Source of the DNA: Pseudomonas rhodesiae
GTDB lineage: Bacteria; Pseudomonadota; Gammaproteobacteria; Pseudomonadales; Pseudomonadaceae
Length of the DNA: 64,000 bases
NCBI RefSeq assembly: GCF_007858255.1
Contig: NZ_VFEU01000001.1
Coordinates: 310,001 to 374,000 of the forward strand
Direction of reading: 5' to 3'
Below are positions 27,889 to 38,182 of the stretch, in pieces (within the stretch, counting starts at the first letter, position 1; each line of letters opens with the position of its first letter). A program made the position numbers and the translations under genes. The notes below the pieces were generated by a model that saw nothing but the letters and a program-made list of their open reading frames with translations, was not told where the DNA came from and did no database searches.

Positions 27889-29064
27889 ATGGCTTGGAAT
27901 GAGCCGGGTGGCAACTCGAATAATCAGGATCCTTGGGGTGGTAAGCGCCGCAATAATGGCGACCGCAAGGGGCCACCAGATCTCGACGAGGCCTTCCGAA
28001 AGCTGCAGGAAAGCCTGAATGGGTTGTTCGGTGGTGGAAAAAAACGTGGTGGTGACGACGGCGGTCGCACGGGCAAGGGCGGTGGTTACGGCCTGCTCGG
28101 CTTGGGCCTTGTGGTGCTGGCAGCTGTCTGGCTGTACAGCGCGGTCTACGTGGTGGACGAGCAGGAGCAGGCCGTGGTGCTGCGCTTCGGCAAGTACTAC
28201 GAGACTGTTGGTCCGGGCCTGAATATCTATTTCCCGCCGATCGACAAGAAGTACATGGAGAACGTCACGCGTGAGCGTGCCTACACCAAGCAGGGCCAGA
28301 TGCTGACCGAAGACGAGAATATCGTCGAAGTGCCGCTGACCGTGCAGTACAAGATCAGCAACCTGCAGGACTTCGTGTTGAACGTTGATCAGCCGGAAAT
28401 CAGCCTGCAACACGCAACCGAAAGTGCACTGCGCCATGTGGTGGGCTCCACCGCCATGGATCAGGTGCTCACCGAAGGTCGTGAGCTGATGGCCAGCGAG
28501 ATCAAGGAGCGCCTGCAACGGTTCCTCGATACCTACCGCACCGGTATCACCGTCACCCAGGTGAACGTACAGAGCGCAGCGGCACCGCGTGAGGTGCAAG
28601 AAGCCTTCGACGACGTGATCCGTGCCCGTGAGGACGAACAGCGTTCGCGCAACCAGGCTGAAACCTACGCCAACGGCGTCGTGCCGGAAGCCCGTGGTCA
28701 AGCTCAGCGCATCATCGAAGATGCCAACGGTTATCGCGACGAAGTAGTGTCTCGCGCCAAGGGTGAGGCCGATCGCTTCACCAAGCTGGTGGCCGAGTAC
28801 CGCAAGGCGCCCGAGGTTACCCGCGAGCGTCTGTACCTGGACACCATGCAGGAAGTTTTCAGCAATACCAGCAAGGTTCTCGTGACCGGCAGCAAGGGTG
28901 GGCAGAACAATCTGCTTTACCTGCCGCTGGACAAGATGATCGAAGGTGGTCGTAGCAGCACCAGCGCGCCGTCTACCGGTTCCAATGCCGCTGCCAATGA
29001 AGCGAGCGCCCGTGCGGCTGCTGACTTGCTGCAACAGCAAACACGTACCAGGGAGAGTCGTTGA
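27889..29064 (+). CDS. hflK: FtsH regulator HflK
   Basis: Band-7/SPFH inner-membrane protein of 391 residues that forms, with HflC, a cage around the FtsH protease. N-terminal cytoplasmic Gly/Asn/Lys-rich part (1-60), one TM at about 67-87 (GLLGLGLVVLAAVWLY), SPFH domain about 95-290, Ala/Glu-rich coiled region, and a Ser/Ala-rich tail. ATG 27889 with GATGGAGAG upstream. The stop overlaps the hflC start (TGATG). Confidence 0.95.
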   Translation: MAWNEPGGNSNNQDPWGGKRRNNGDRKGPPDLDEAFRKLQESLNGLFGGGKKRGGDDGGRTGKGGGYGLLGLGLVVLAAVWLYSAVYVVDEQEQAVVLRFGKYYETVGPGLNIYFPPIDKKYMENVTRERAYTKQGQMLTEDENIVEVPLTVQYKISNLQDFVLNVDQPEISLQHATESALRHVVGSTAMDQVLTEGRELMASEIKERLQRFLDTYRTGITVTQVNVQSAAAPREVQEAFDDVIRAREDEQRSRNQAETYANGVVPEARGQAQRIIEDANGYRDEVVSRAKGEADRFTKLVAEYRKAPEVTRERLYLDTMQEVFSNTSKVLVTGSKGGQNNLLYLPLDKMIEGGRSSTSAPSTGSNAAANEASARAAADLLQQQTRTRESR

Positions 29065-29930
29065 TGAGCAATAAATCGCTGACCGCCCTGATTGTGGGCG
29101 TCGTCGTGGTCATCGCTGCCTGGAACTGCTTCTACATCGTGGCTCAGACCGAGCGTGCGGTGCTGCTGCAATTCGGTCGCGTGGTCCAGGCGGATGTCCA
29201 GCCGGGTCTGCATGTAAAAGTCCCCTACGTCAACCAGGTGCGCAAGTTCGATGCACGCCTGATGACTCTGGATGCACCGACACAGCGCTTCCTGACCCTG
29301 GAAAAGAAAGCCGTGATGGTTGACGCCTACGCCAAGTGGCGCGTCAAGGACGCCGAGCGCTTCTACACCGCAACTTCCGGTCTCAAGCAGATTGCCGACG
29401 AACGTTTGTCGCGTCGTCTGGAATCGGGCCTGCGTGACCAGTTTGGTAAGCGCACCCTGCACGAGGTGGTGTCCGGTGAGCGTGATGCGCTGATGGCGGA
29501 TATCACGGCTTCGCTGAACAAGATGGCGGAAAAAGAGCTGGGCATCGAAGTGATCGATGTTCGGGTCAAGGCCATCGACCTGCCGAAGGAAGTAAACCGC
29601 AGCGTGTTCGAGCGTATGAGCACCGAGCGTGAGCGTGAAGCGCGTGAGCATCGCGCCAAGGGTAACGAGTTGGCCGAAGGTATCCGCGCTGATGCCGATC
29701 GTCAGCGTCGTGTACTGCTGGCCGAAGCCTATCGCGAGTCTGAAGAGGCCCGTGGTGATGGCGACGCTCAAGCTGCGGCGATCTACGCCAAGGCCTACGG
29801 TCAGGATCAGGAGTTCTACGCGTTCTATCGCAGCCTGCGTGCCTACCGTGAAAGCTTCGCCAACAAAACCGACGTCATGGTGCTGGACCCAAGCAGCGAT
29901 TTCTTTCGCTACCTGGAAAAAGCCAAGTAA
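29064..29930 (+). CDS. hflC: FtsH regulator HflC
   Basis: Partner of HflK, 288 residues, N-in TM at about 6-26 and a periplasmic SPFH domain (RAVLLQFGRV, PGLHVKVPYVNQVRKFD, VDAYAKWRV) with a coiled region (about 190-245) rich in Arg/Glu/Ala. ATG 29064 overlaps the hflK stop; a TTG three bases earlier is also in frame. A hairpin terminator follows at 30020. The small DUF2065 gene that follows hflC in P. aeruginosa was not found here. Confidence 0.95.
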   Translation: MSNKSLTALIVGVVVVIAAWNCFYIVAQTERAVLLQFGRVVQADVQPGLHVKVPYVNQVRKFDARLMTLDAPTQRFLTLEKKAVMVDAYAKWRVKDAERFYTATSGLKQIADERLSRRLESGLRDQFGKRTLHEVVSGERDALMADITASLNKMAEKELGIEVIDVRVKAIDLPKEVNRSVFERMSTEREREAREHRAKGNELAEGIRADADRQRRVLLAEAYRESEEARGDGDAQAAAIYAKAYGQDQEFYAFYRSLRAYRESFANKTDVMVLDPSSDFFRYLEKAK

Positions 29931-30222
29931 GCGCCTGTGACTGCGTAGGGCACACTCCGTCGGGCGGGTAAAACGCCTGGCGGGGTGATCCTTTCAGAAA
30001 ACGGGTGTATGATGCGGCAGCCGGGAAATTCCCGGCTTTTTTGCGTCTGCATGTTTGATTCGGCAGGCGTGACAGGTTTTTCGAGGAAAGTGCCCGACGA
30101 GGCCGCTGGCAGGCCGTTCGTCACGTCGCTCTTGCGCGTGGTTTATGCAGGCGGCGGGCATTTTCTGCTTCACTCAAGGCTCGGCCGAGGGCTGGCCGCC
30201 CGGATCAAAGGGGAATGGCGTA
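29931..30222. other. Gap between hflC and hisZ
   Basis: 292 bases. It holds an intrinsic terminator at 30020-30042; the 180 bases after it should contain the hisZ promoter, though no strong -35/-10 pair stands out. No frame encodes a credible protein; in particular no short hydrophobic DUF2065 frame is present. Confidence 0.6.
30020..30042 (+). terminator. Intrinsic terminator of the hfq-hflC cluster
   Basis: GCCGGGAAATTCCCGGC followed by TTTTTT; a compact GC stem with a U-run, 90 bases past the hflC stop. Confidence 0.9.
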
Positions 30223-31410
30223 ATGGCAACGGTAGACCGCTGGCTGCTGCCAGATGGCATCGAAGAAGTACTGCCACCGGAAGCTGCGCGCATCGAAGTA
30301 GCGCGCCGCCAGGTGTTGGATCTGTTCCAGAGCTGGGGTTATGACTTTGTCGTAACCCCTCATATCGAGTACCTCGAATCCCTGCTGACCGGCGCGGGCC
30401 AGGACCTGGATCTGCGCACCTTCAAGGTTATCGATCCGCAGTCGGGTCGGCAGATGGGATTCCGTGCCGACATCACGCCGCAGGTGGCGCGCATCGACGC
30501 ACACACCCTGCGTCGCGAAGGCCCGAACCGCCTGTGCTACGCCGGCAGCGTACTGCATGCGAAGCCCCGCGCCTTGTCGTCTTCCCGTAGCCCGATCCAG
30601 CTGGGCGCCGAGCTGTACGGCGACGCCAGCCCGAGCAGCGACGTGGAAGTCATCAGTTTGATGCTGGCCATGCTGCAACTAGCTGACGTCCCGGATGTGC
30701 ACATGGACCTGGGCCACGTCGGTATCTATCGCGGCTTGGCCCGTGCGGCCGGTTTGTCTGGTGAAGTGGAGCAACAGTTGTTCGATGCCTTGCAGCGCAA
30801 GGCCATCGATGAAGTCATCGCGCTGACTGAAGGTGTGCCCGCCGATCTGGCCCGCATGCTACGCGCGCTGGTGAACTTGTGTGGCGGCCGCGAAGTGCTT
30901 TCGGCTGCTCGTGAACAACTGGCGAGCGCGCCGGCGGCGGTCTTGGCGGCGTTGGATGATGTGGTGGCCATTGCCGAGCAGTTGTCGGCACGTTTCCCGC
31001 AGTTGCCGCTGTATTTCGATTTGGGCGAGCTGCGCGGTTATCACTACCACACGGGTGTGGTGTTCGCGGTGTTTGTTCCGGGCGTTGGCCAGGCCATCGC
31101 CCAAGGCGGTCGTTATGACGATATCGGCGCCGACTTCGGTCGCGCGCGTCCGGCCACCGGCTTCTCCACCGATTTGAAAACCCTGGTGACCCTGGGGCGT
31201 GCTGAGGTCGAGCTGCCGTCTGGTGGCATCTGGATGCCCGACAGTACGGACGCAGCACTCTGGCAGCAGGTCTGCCAGTTGCGCAGTGAGGGTCAGCGTG
31301 TCGTCCAGGCATTGCCTGGGCAGCCATTGGCCGCCGCCCGTGAAGCGGACTGCGACCGGCAATTGATTCTGCAGAACGGGCTTTGGCAAGTATCGCCACT
31401 GGCTTCTTGA
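30223..31410 (+). CDS. hisZ: ATP phosphoribosyltransferase regulatory subunit
   Basis: HisS-like regulatory subunit that activates the short form of HisG in histidine synthesis. 395 residues from ATG 30223 ([21 protein letters not shown]), with AAAGGGG upstream; the frame is open to 30145 without a family match. Class-II synthetase-like blocks are present ([65 protein letters not shown]), but the anticodon-binding domain of true HisRS is lacking. purA follows after 54 bases. Confidence 0.95.
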   Translation: MATVDRWLLPDGIEEVLPPEAARIEVARRQVLDLFQSWGYDFVVTPHIEYLESLLTGAGQDLDLRTFKVIDPQSGRQMGFRADITPQVARIDAHTLRREGPNRLCYAGSVLHAKPRALSSSRSPIQLGAELYGDASPSSDVEVISLMLAMLQLADVPDVHMDLGHVGIYRGLARAAGLSGEVEQQLFDALQRKAIDEVIALTEGVPADLARMLRALVNLCGGREVLSAAREQLASAPAAVLAALDDVVAIAEQLSARFPQLPLYFDLGELRGYHYHTGVVFAVFVPGVGQAIAQGGRYDDIGADFGRARPATGFSTDLKTLVTLGRAEVELPSGGIWMPDSTDAALWQQVCQLRSEGQRVVQALPGQPLAAAREADCDRQLILQNGLWQVSPLAS

Positions 31411-32754
<1,344 letters not shown>

Positions 32755-32775
32755 TAAGCTGTTGATCTAAAACGC

Positions 32776-32802
32776 AAAGGGCTCCTTCGGGAGCCCTTTG
32801 TC
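32776..32802 (+). terminator. Intrinsic terminator of purA
   Basis: AAAGGGCTCCTTCGGGAGCC hairpin with UUCG tetraloop, then CTTTG; 22 bases after the purA stop. Confidence 0.88.
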
Positions 32803-32818
32803 GTTTCCAGGCAATAAA

Positions 32819-32834
32819 CGGCACGACCCTTGCT
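32819..32834 (+). promoter_or_regulatory. Probable sigma-54 promoter of the chemoreceptor gene
   Basis: CGGCACGACCCTTGCT: GG and GC are separated by exactly 10 bases, and 11 of the 12 defined positions of TGGCACG-N4-TTGCW match (only the first T differs). It sits about 60 bases before the ATG of the methyl-accepting chemotaxis gene. Confidence 0.7.
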
Positions 32835-32894
32835 GTATTTCCTTCTTTCGCGGTGCTATCAAATTAATGGCACCCGTGGTGGAGGGAATTTCCG

Positions 32895-34829
32895 ATGTCT
32901 GCCGTTCTTTCATTGTTACAAAGCCGATTGCTGCGCCCGGTGTTCGTTACCCTGGGTATCGCTCTTTTGGTGCAGGTGCTGGTGGCCGTCGCGCTGACGC
33001 GGAGCACCGTCACGGTGTTGGAAGCCGATCTGGGCAACCGCCTAGGCATCGACAGTCAAAAACTGTCGAACGAGCTGGCGCAAGCCGGGAAGGAAGTCAC
33101 TTCCAGTCTCGACAGCCTGTCCTCCAGTACGCGTCAGCGCTTGACCAGCGGTTTGTCTTCGCGTTTGCAGGCAGAGCAGAAGCAACTGCGCGCAACCCTG
33201 GAAAAAGACCTGCAAGACTCCGCCAATGATATGGCGCAGCTGCTGGCTTCGGTGGCGCCGCGGGCCATGTGGGACAGCGATGTGCCGACTTTGTCCGAGT
33301 TTGCCCGGCGTGCTCAGCGCAATCCCAACGTGTTGTTCGTGGTCTACGACGACGCGACCGGTGAGCATTTGACGCGTTACCTGAACCGCGAAAACCCAAT
33401 CAACAAAGCGCTGTTGGAAAAAGGCCAAGGCGATCGTGCCTTGGACAAAGTGCTCAATGCGGCCAAGACCGACCCGTCGGTTTACTACGTTGAGGCGTCC
33501 ATCAGTCCGAATGGCGTGGAGATCGGCAAGGTGCTGATGGGGGTGTCCACCGCTTCGGTGGAAGCCGACCTGCAGGCGTTGGATAAGCGTTTTGCCGCCC
33601 TGATCGCCAGCGGCGACCAACTGGTGGGCGACAGCCTAAAGGGCGCGGCGGCGGACAGCGCAGCCGCTATGGGCGCGAAGTTGCAGTCGGCGCAGGCCAC
33701 TGCCACCCAGATGACGGCCAATACCACCAATGCCGTGCAGGAAGCGGCCGGTACGCTGCGCTGGCGCATCGGCATGGGCCTGGCGTTGGTGGGGCTGGGG
33801 GTTCTGCTGCTGATTGCAGTGGTGCTCGGGCGCCGCGTGGTCAATCGCCTGAAATTGCTGATTGCGGCCATGGATGATCTGGCGGCGGGCGAGGGTGACC
33901 TCACCAAGCGCGTGCAAATCAGCAGCAAAGACGAGATCGGCGACATGGCCTCGGCGGTTAATCGCTTTGTGGATAAGTTGCAACCGATCGTGCGTGAGGC
34001 GGGCGATGTGGCCCAGCGTACCGGGGTTGAGATCGGTGCAATGACCTTGCGTAATGCCGGTGCCGATGCGGCAGCCGGTTTGCAGCGTGATGAAGTGGCC
34101 GAAAGCCTGCGTGCCCTCTCGGAAATGGCCGACGAGGCTCAGGCCGAAAGCCAGGCTATGCAGGCTGCTTTGCAGCAGGTGGTGGATATTCGCCAGGCTA
34201 CGGACCAGAACTCACGCACTTCGGCCGAAGTAGGTAGCTTGATTGAGGCATTGGCTGGGCAGGTCGAGGCGGGCGCGCAGGTTATCGAGCGTCTGGCGCA
34301 ACAGAGCGAGCAGATCGAGGTGGTGTTGACGGTGATTCATGGCATTGCCGAGCAGACCAACCTGCTGGCGCTTAACGCGGCCATCGAGGCTGCGCGGGCC
34401 GGCGAGACTGGGCGCGGCTTTGCTGTGGTGGCGGATGAGGTGCGCGCCTTGGCGAGCAAGACTCAAAGCTCCACTGGGGATATCCAGGCGCATATCGTGG
34501 CCTTGCAGCAAGGTGCCCGCGAGGCGGTGGAAACCATTGGCAAGGCCGGTCGCCAAGCCAATGAGGGTTTGTTGGTGCTGCGCGATAGCGTGCGCTTGCA
34601 GCAGACGGTGCAGGCGTCGGTGGAGCAGGTGCACGCCGCGATTGGCCTGGCCACTCGTGCCGCTGAACATCAGGCTAAAGGCGCCCAAGCCGTGCGTGGA
34701 CGGGTCGAGGTGATCCATGCCCAGGCCGAGCGTGCCGCACAGGCAGTGGTGGAAACCACCGCCAGCGGCAAGGTGTTGGATGGGTTGGCTGCGCAGTTGA
34801 AGGCGAGTCTGGGTCAGTTTCGGGCTTAG
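32895..34829 (+). CDS. Methyl-accepting chemotaxis protein
   Basis: Transmembrane chemoreceptor of 644 residues. TM1 about 14-36, periplasmic sensor about 37-288 (two predicted long helical stretches and a small alpha/beta core with [18 protein letters not shown]), TM2 about 289-312, HAMP about 313-365, then the cytoplasmic signalling domain with the conserved tip [20 protein letters not shown]. No CheR-binding pentapeptide (xWxxF) at the C-terminus. The ligand is not evident. A REP copy follows. Position after purA; a sigma-54-like promoter is upstream. Confidence 0.93.
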   Translation: MSAVLSLLQSRLLRPVFVTLGIALLVQVLVAVALTRSTVTVLEADLGNRLGIDSQKLSNELAQAGKEVTSSLDSLSSSTRQRLTSGLSSRLQAEQKQLRATLEKDLQDSANDMAQLLASVAPRAMWDSDVPTLSEFARRAQRNPNVLFVVYDDATGEHLTRYLNRENPINKALLEKGQGDRALDKVLNAAKTDPSVYYVEASISPNGVEIGKVLMGVSTASVEADLQALDKRFAALIASGDQLVGDSLKGAAADSAAAMGAKLQSAQATATQMTANTTNAVQEAAGTLRWRIGMGLALVGLGVLLLIAVVLGRRVVNRLKLLIAAMDDLAAGEGDLTKRVQISSKDEIGDMASAVNRFVDKLQPIVREAGDVAQRTGVEIGAMTLRNAGADAAAGLQRDEVAESLRALSEMADEAQAESQAMQAALQQVVDIRQATDQNSRTSAEVGSLIEALAGQVEAGAQVIERLAQQSEQIEVVLTVIHGIAEQTNLLALNAAIEAARAGETGRGFAVVADEVRALASKTQSSTGDIQAHIVALQQGAREAVETIGKAGRQANEGLLVLRDSVRLQQTVQASVEQVHAAIGLATRAAEHQAKGAQAVRGRVEVIHAQAERAAQAVVETTASGKVLDGLAAQLKASLGQFRA

Positions 34830-34848
34830 CGTTGCCTGCCGTACAACC

Positions 34849-34872
34849 TGTGGGAGGGGGCTTGCCCCCGAT
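34849..34872. repeat. Single REP element
   Basis: TGTGGGAGGGGGCTTGCCCC... immediately after the chemoreceptor gene; an isolated arm with no mirror copy nearby. Confidence 0.85.
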
Positions 34873-34879
34873 AACGCTT

Positions 34880-36439
34880 TCAGCGACTCAAATACATCCG
34901 CGTCGTGAGCAAATAGACCGGCAGCCCCGACACCACGATCAACAGCGCCGCATAAGGCGCCGCCGCCGCGAATTCCACATTTGAGGTGTGCGCCCACACG
35001 GCTGTCGCCAATGTGTTCAACCCGGTTGGGCTGAGCAGCAGCGTCGCGGTCAGTTCTTTCATGGCATCGAGAAATACCAGTGCGAACGCTGCGCCCAATG
35101 CCGGAAAGATGATCGGCAGGGTTACCCGGCAAAACGCGCTGAATGACGATGCCCCCAGCGTGCGCGCGGCCTCTTCCAGTTGCGGTGCCGCCTTGTTCAG
35201 CGCGGTGCGGATCGGCGCCTGGGCCAGTGGCAGGAACAGCAGCGCATACGCGATCAGCAGCAACGCCGAAGTCTGGTACAGCACCGGCACATAGTGCAGG
35301 GCGAAGTACACCAGCGTCAGCGCAATCACCAGCCCAGGCAGGGCGTGCAGCAAGTAGGGCAAGCGTTCCGCCCAGATCGCCAATTGGCCCTTGTAGCGCA
35401 CCACCAGCAGCCCGACCGGCACCGCGAGCACCAGGCACAGCGCCGCACCGCCCAGCGACAGGGCCAAGGAGGAGAGCAGCGCCTCGCTGATTTCAGCCAG
35501 CGGAAACGCCGCCGACGAACCCACCGCCAACCAATAGCCGAGCATCCCCAGGGGAATGCCGCTGCCAATGATCGCCAGCGCCAGGCAATACACCTGGCCC
35601 AGCGGCGCCCACTTGCCTAGTTTGACCGGCTCGGCATGGCGCGCGGCGCCTTGGCCGATGCGCACATGTCGACCTTTGCCACGCACGCGCAGCTCCAGCC
35701 ACAACAGGGTCAGGCACATCACCAGCAGCACCGCCGAGAGCATCGCGGCATTGGCGTTGCTGAATTCCAGTTCGAATTGCTGATAGATCGCGGTGGTAAA
35801 CGTCTGTAGGCCGATGATCGACAGCGCACCGAACTCCACCAGCATATGCAATGCGATCAGCAGCGCCCCGGCCAGTAAGGATGGCCATAACAACGGCAGC
35901 GTGACGCGCAGGAATATGCCCCAGCGATTCAGCCCCAGGGTGCGCGCCGATTCTTCCAGTGACGGGTCGAGGTTACGCAACGTTGCCGCCACCGGCAGAA
36001 ACACCAATGGGTATTTGGACAGGCTCATCACCAGAATCGCCCCGCCCAGCCCCTCGAAGTCGGCGCTCAGCGACACCCAGGTGAAACTGCTGACAAACGC
36101 CGGCACGGCAAATGGCAGGCACAGGATCACGCCCCAGATGCGCCGCCCGCGCAGGTTGCTGCGTTCCAGCAGCCACGCCAGGGACAGGCCGATCACACCG
36201 CAGGTCAGCGTCACACCGACCATCAGCGCCAAGGTGTTGCGCAGCAATCCGAACACGTAAGGCCGCCACAGCAGATGCACCGCTTGCGCCCAGCCCGCCT
36301 CCCAGGCCTTCAGCCCCACATAGGCCAGCGGCAACAGGCTCAAGCCAACCAGCAATAGCACGGGAATCAGCAGCCAGATCGAAGGGCGCTTGCGTCGAGG
36401 GTTGAATCCCCCGCCCATGGCGGGGAGCGATGGGTTCAT
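34880..36439 (-). CDS. Iron(III)-type ABC transporter permease (fused double domain)
   Basis: 519-residue inner-membrane permease with about 12 TM helices, two BPD_transp_1 domains in tandem, as in FbpB/HitB/SfuB. EAA-like loops are in both halves: LEESARTLGLNRWGIFLRVTLP (about 165-185, split) and LEEAARTLGASSFSAFCRVTLP (about 425-445). The start overlaps the binding-protein stop (ATGA), so the two are co-translated. No ATPase gene follows; the strand turns and a REP and chemoreceptor gene end there. It likely imports ferric iron, but substrate choice is by family only. Confidence 0.88.
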   Translation of the reverse strand: MNPSLPAMGGGFNPRRKRPSIWLLIPVLLLVGLSLLPLAYVGLKAWEAGWAQAVHLLWRPYVFGLLRNTLALMVGVTLTCGVIGLSLAWLLERSNLRGRRIWGVILCLPFAVPAFVSSFTWVSLSADFEGLGGAILVMSLSKYPLVFLPVAATLRNLDPSLEESARTLGLNRWGIFLRVTLPLLWPSLLAGALLIALHMLVEFGALSIIGLQTFTTAIYQQFELEFSNANAAMLSAVLLVMCLTLLWLELRVRGKGRHVRIGQGAARHAEPVKLGKWAPLGQVYCLALAIIGSGIPLGMLGYWLAVGSSAAFPLAEISEALLSSLALSLGGAALCLVLAVPVGLLVVRYKGQLAIWAERLPYLLHALPGLVIALTLVYFALHYVPVLYQTSALLLIAYALLFLPLAQAPIRTALNKAAPQLEEAARTLGASSFSAFCRVTLPIIFPALGAAFALVFLDAMKELTATLLLSPTGLNTLATAVWAHTSNVEFAAAAPYAALLIVVSGLPVYLLTTRMYLSR

Positions 36440-37464
36440 CAGTTCAGGCCAACTTCACGTTCCAGCTCCAGGGCTTCTTCGGCATTGCCCAGGTCGGCGG
36501 GGGTGACTTTTGGCGGTTGCAGTTCGTTGAACGGCTTAAGCCCGCGATTGGACTGCATACCTTTGCGCAGTGGGTATTCCGCCGAGGTGTTGGTGATCAC
36601 ACGCTGGCCTTCTTCGCTGGCCATGAACGCCAGCAGTTGCTGCGCTTCCTTGGGATGCTTGCTCGACTTCAGCGCCGCAGCGGAGGACACGGTGATCAGG
36701 CCGCCGGCGTCGCCATCGGTGAAGTAATGCAGTTGGGAGTCGAGATTGGTTTTTTCTTTCTTCAAGGCAAACCAGTAGTAGTTGTTCACCAGGACCGTAG
36801 CCACTTCGCCGTTTTCCACCGCCTTCAGTGCCACCATGTTGTTGCTGTACACCTTGCCGAACGCGCGCAGGCCAGTGAGCCATTCTTCGGCGGCTTCGCG
36901 GCCGTGCAGCTTGATGATTGCCACGGCTTGTTCCTGGAACGCGCCGCTGGTGGGGACAAAGCCGACTTTGCCTTGCCACTCGGGGCCGGCGAAATCCAGC
37001 ACCGACTTGGGCAGGTCTTTCTCGGCGATCAACTTGGGGTTGAACGCCACGACGCGGGTGCGTGCGGTTACGCCCATCCAGTCGCCATTGCTGCCCACGT
37101 AGTCCTTGGGCAAGACGTCCAGGGTGCTGGCGTCGATCTTGGCCAGCAGGCCTTGCTCGCCGAGCTTGTTCAGCGGTGGGGATTCTTCGGTGTAGATCAC
37201 GTCGGCGGGAGAGCGCTCGCCCTCTTCCACGACCTGGCTGGCCAGCTGGTTGCTGCTGCCTTTGCGCACATTGACGTGGATGCCTGTCTTGGCTTCGAAG
37301 GCTTTGGCGAGTTCGTCGCCGACTTCTTTGTGTTGACCGTTGTACAAGGTCAGGGAGACCTTGTCGGCGGAATAGGCAGTGGGGGAGAGCAGAGTCAGGC
37401 CGAGTAGAGTGATGGTCAGGCCACGCAGAAGGGATGTCTTGGGACGGGTATCGCGGATCATCAT
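36439..37464 (-). CDS. Iron ABC transporter periplasmic binding protein (FbpA/HitA-like)
   Basis: 341-residue extracellular solute-binding protein with a signal peptide (cleavage near residue 32, after SPTAYSA). FbpA-type features: LTLYNGQHKEVGDELAKAFE, GSSNQLASQVVEEGERSPADVIYTEE and the paired tyrosines in NNYYWF (about 230) that bind ferric iron in FbpA. ATG 37464 with GAGGAAAA upstream; a second ATG three bases later is possible. A TGCAA/TTGCA inverted repeat lies just upstream; no convincing Fur box. Operon with the permease. Confidence 0.88.
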   Translation of the reverse strand: MMIRDTRPKTSLLRGLTITLLGLTLLSPTAYSADKVSLTLYNGQHKEVGDELAKAFEAKTGIHVNVRKGSSNQLASQVVEEGERSPADVIYTEESPPLNKLGEQGLLAKIDASTLDVLPKDYVGSNGDWMGVTARTRVVAFNPKLIAEKDLPKSVLDFAGPEWQGKVGFVPTSGAFQEQAVAIIKLHGREAAEEWLTGLRAFGKVYSNNMVALKAVENGEVATVLVNNYYWFALKKEKTNLDSQLHYFTDGDAGGLITVSSAAALKSSKHPKEAQQLLAFMASEEGQRVITNTSAEYPLRKGMQSNRGLKPFNELQPPKVTPADLGNAEEALELEREVGLN

Positions 37465-37485
37465 CCGGGGTTTTCCTCACTTGAG

Positions 37486-37503
37486 TGCAACAAATCATTG
37501 CAA
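37486..37503. promoter_or_regulatory. Short inverted repeat before the iron-binding protein gene
   Basis: TGCAA at 37486-37490 and TTGCA at 37499-37503 with an 8-base gap; possible operator, 22 bases upstream of the start codon. It matches the Fur 19-mer poorly. Confidence 0.25.
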
Positions 37504-37579
37504 GGATAAACGATAAAACTTCTCAAGTGCGGGTGAGGGGACAATTGCGGGAAAAGTTTTCAAGCCCCGGAAACGAAAA

Positions 37580-37598
37580 AACCCGCTTTCGCGGGTTT
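37580..37598 (-). terminator. Terminator of tRNA-Leu copy 1
   Basis: AACCCGCTTTCGCGGGTTT hairpin; on the minus strand it is followed by a T-run (TTTTTTCG). Confidence 0.88.
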
Positions 37599-37608
37599 GA
37601 TCTGAGTA

Positions 37609-37695
37609 TGGTGCCCAGGAGAAGACTCGAACTTCCACGACCGTAAGGTCACCAGCACCTGAAGCTGGCGTGTCTACCAATTTCACCACCTGGGC
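37609..37695 (-). tRNA. tRNA-Leu (CAG), copy 1
   Basis: 87 bases including an encoded CCA end. On the minus strand: acceptor GCCCAGG pairs with CCTGGGC, the anticodon loop is TTCAGGT (anticodon CAG, reads CUG), a long class-II variable arm with stem GACC/GGTC, and the T-loop GTTCGAGTC. All expected features of a bacterial tRNA-Leu. Confidence 0.96.
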
Positions 37696-37729
37696 ATTCT
37701 CAGCAGCGTTACCGCCGTTGATGGGGCGA

Positions 37730-37758
37730 ACTATACGGTGGGCTTTTTGATCTGTAAA
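37730..37758 (-). promoter_or_regulatory. Sigma-70 promoter of tRNA-Leu copy 1
   Basis: On the minus strand TTTACA (37753-37758), 17-base spacer, TATAGT (37730-37735), with a G/C-rich discriminator CGCCCC as expected for a stable-RNA promoter. Confidence 0.85.
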
Positions 37759-37816
37759 CCCCTGATTCAAAAATATAAATCAAGTTTTTCGTTAGAAATC
37801 AAAGGCCTGTAACGCA

Positions 37817-37838
37817 AAAACCCGCTTTCGCGGGTTTT
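37817..37838 (-). terminator. Terminator of tRNA-Leu copy 2
   Basis: AAAACCCGCTTTCGCGGGTT hairpin between the two tRNA genes, nearly the same as the one after copy 1; flanked by T-runs on both strands. Confidence 0.88.
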
Positions 37839-37871
37839 TGTGAGACTCAAGGCGAACCTCAAGTTTTGAAT

Positions 37872-37958
37872 TGGTGCCCAGAAGAAGACTCGAACTTCCA
37901 CGGCCTTGCGGCCACCAGCACCTGAAGCTGGCGTGTCTACCAATTTCACCATCTGGGC
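37872..37958 (-). tRNA. tRNA-Leu (CAG), copy 2
   Basis: 87 bases with encoded CCA and anticodon CAG. It differs from copy 1 by paired changes: acceptor pair 7 is A-U instead of G-C (GCCCAGA/TCTGGGC), and the variable arm is GGCC/GGCC instead of GACC/GGTC. Both arms still pair, so both copies appear functional. Confidence 0.96.
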
Positions 37959-37992
37959 AGTATCTGCGACGTTGCCGTCGTCGATGGCGCGC

Positions 37993-38021
37993 ACTATACG
38001 GAGCGCTTTTTGAGCTGTAAA
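37993..38021 (-). promoter_or_regulatory. Sigma-70 promoter of tRNA-Leu copy 2
   Basis: TTTACA (38016-38021), 17-base spacer, TATAGT (37993-37998) on the minus strand; same boxes and nearly the same spacer as copy 1. Confidence 0.85.
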
Positions 38022-38182
38022 CCCCCGCCATGAAAAAAACCTGGAAAATTTCGCCAGTGGTCGTGCAAGGTGCCCGGCGAGGGCTTTAAAGGGCGTTTAA
38101 ACGCTTGTTGATGCCTGAAATTTCCCGTTTCAATACGCGTATGCCAAACTAACCCGCATATAGACAAGGTGAAAACTCTCTA

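Noticed and set aside
27130..29040. 636-codon minus-strand frame
   Set aside because: Antisense to hflX and hflK, both with complete family motifs; no recognisable motif on the minus strand.
37465..37525. Fur box upstream of the iron-binding protein gene
   Set aside because: Best alignment to the 19-bp Fur consensus matched only about 7 positions; kept just as a short inverted repeat.
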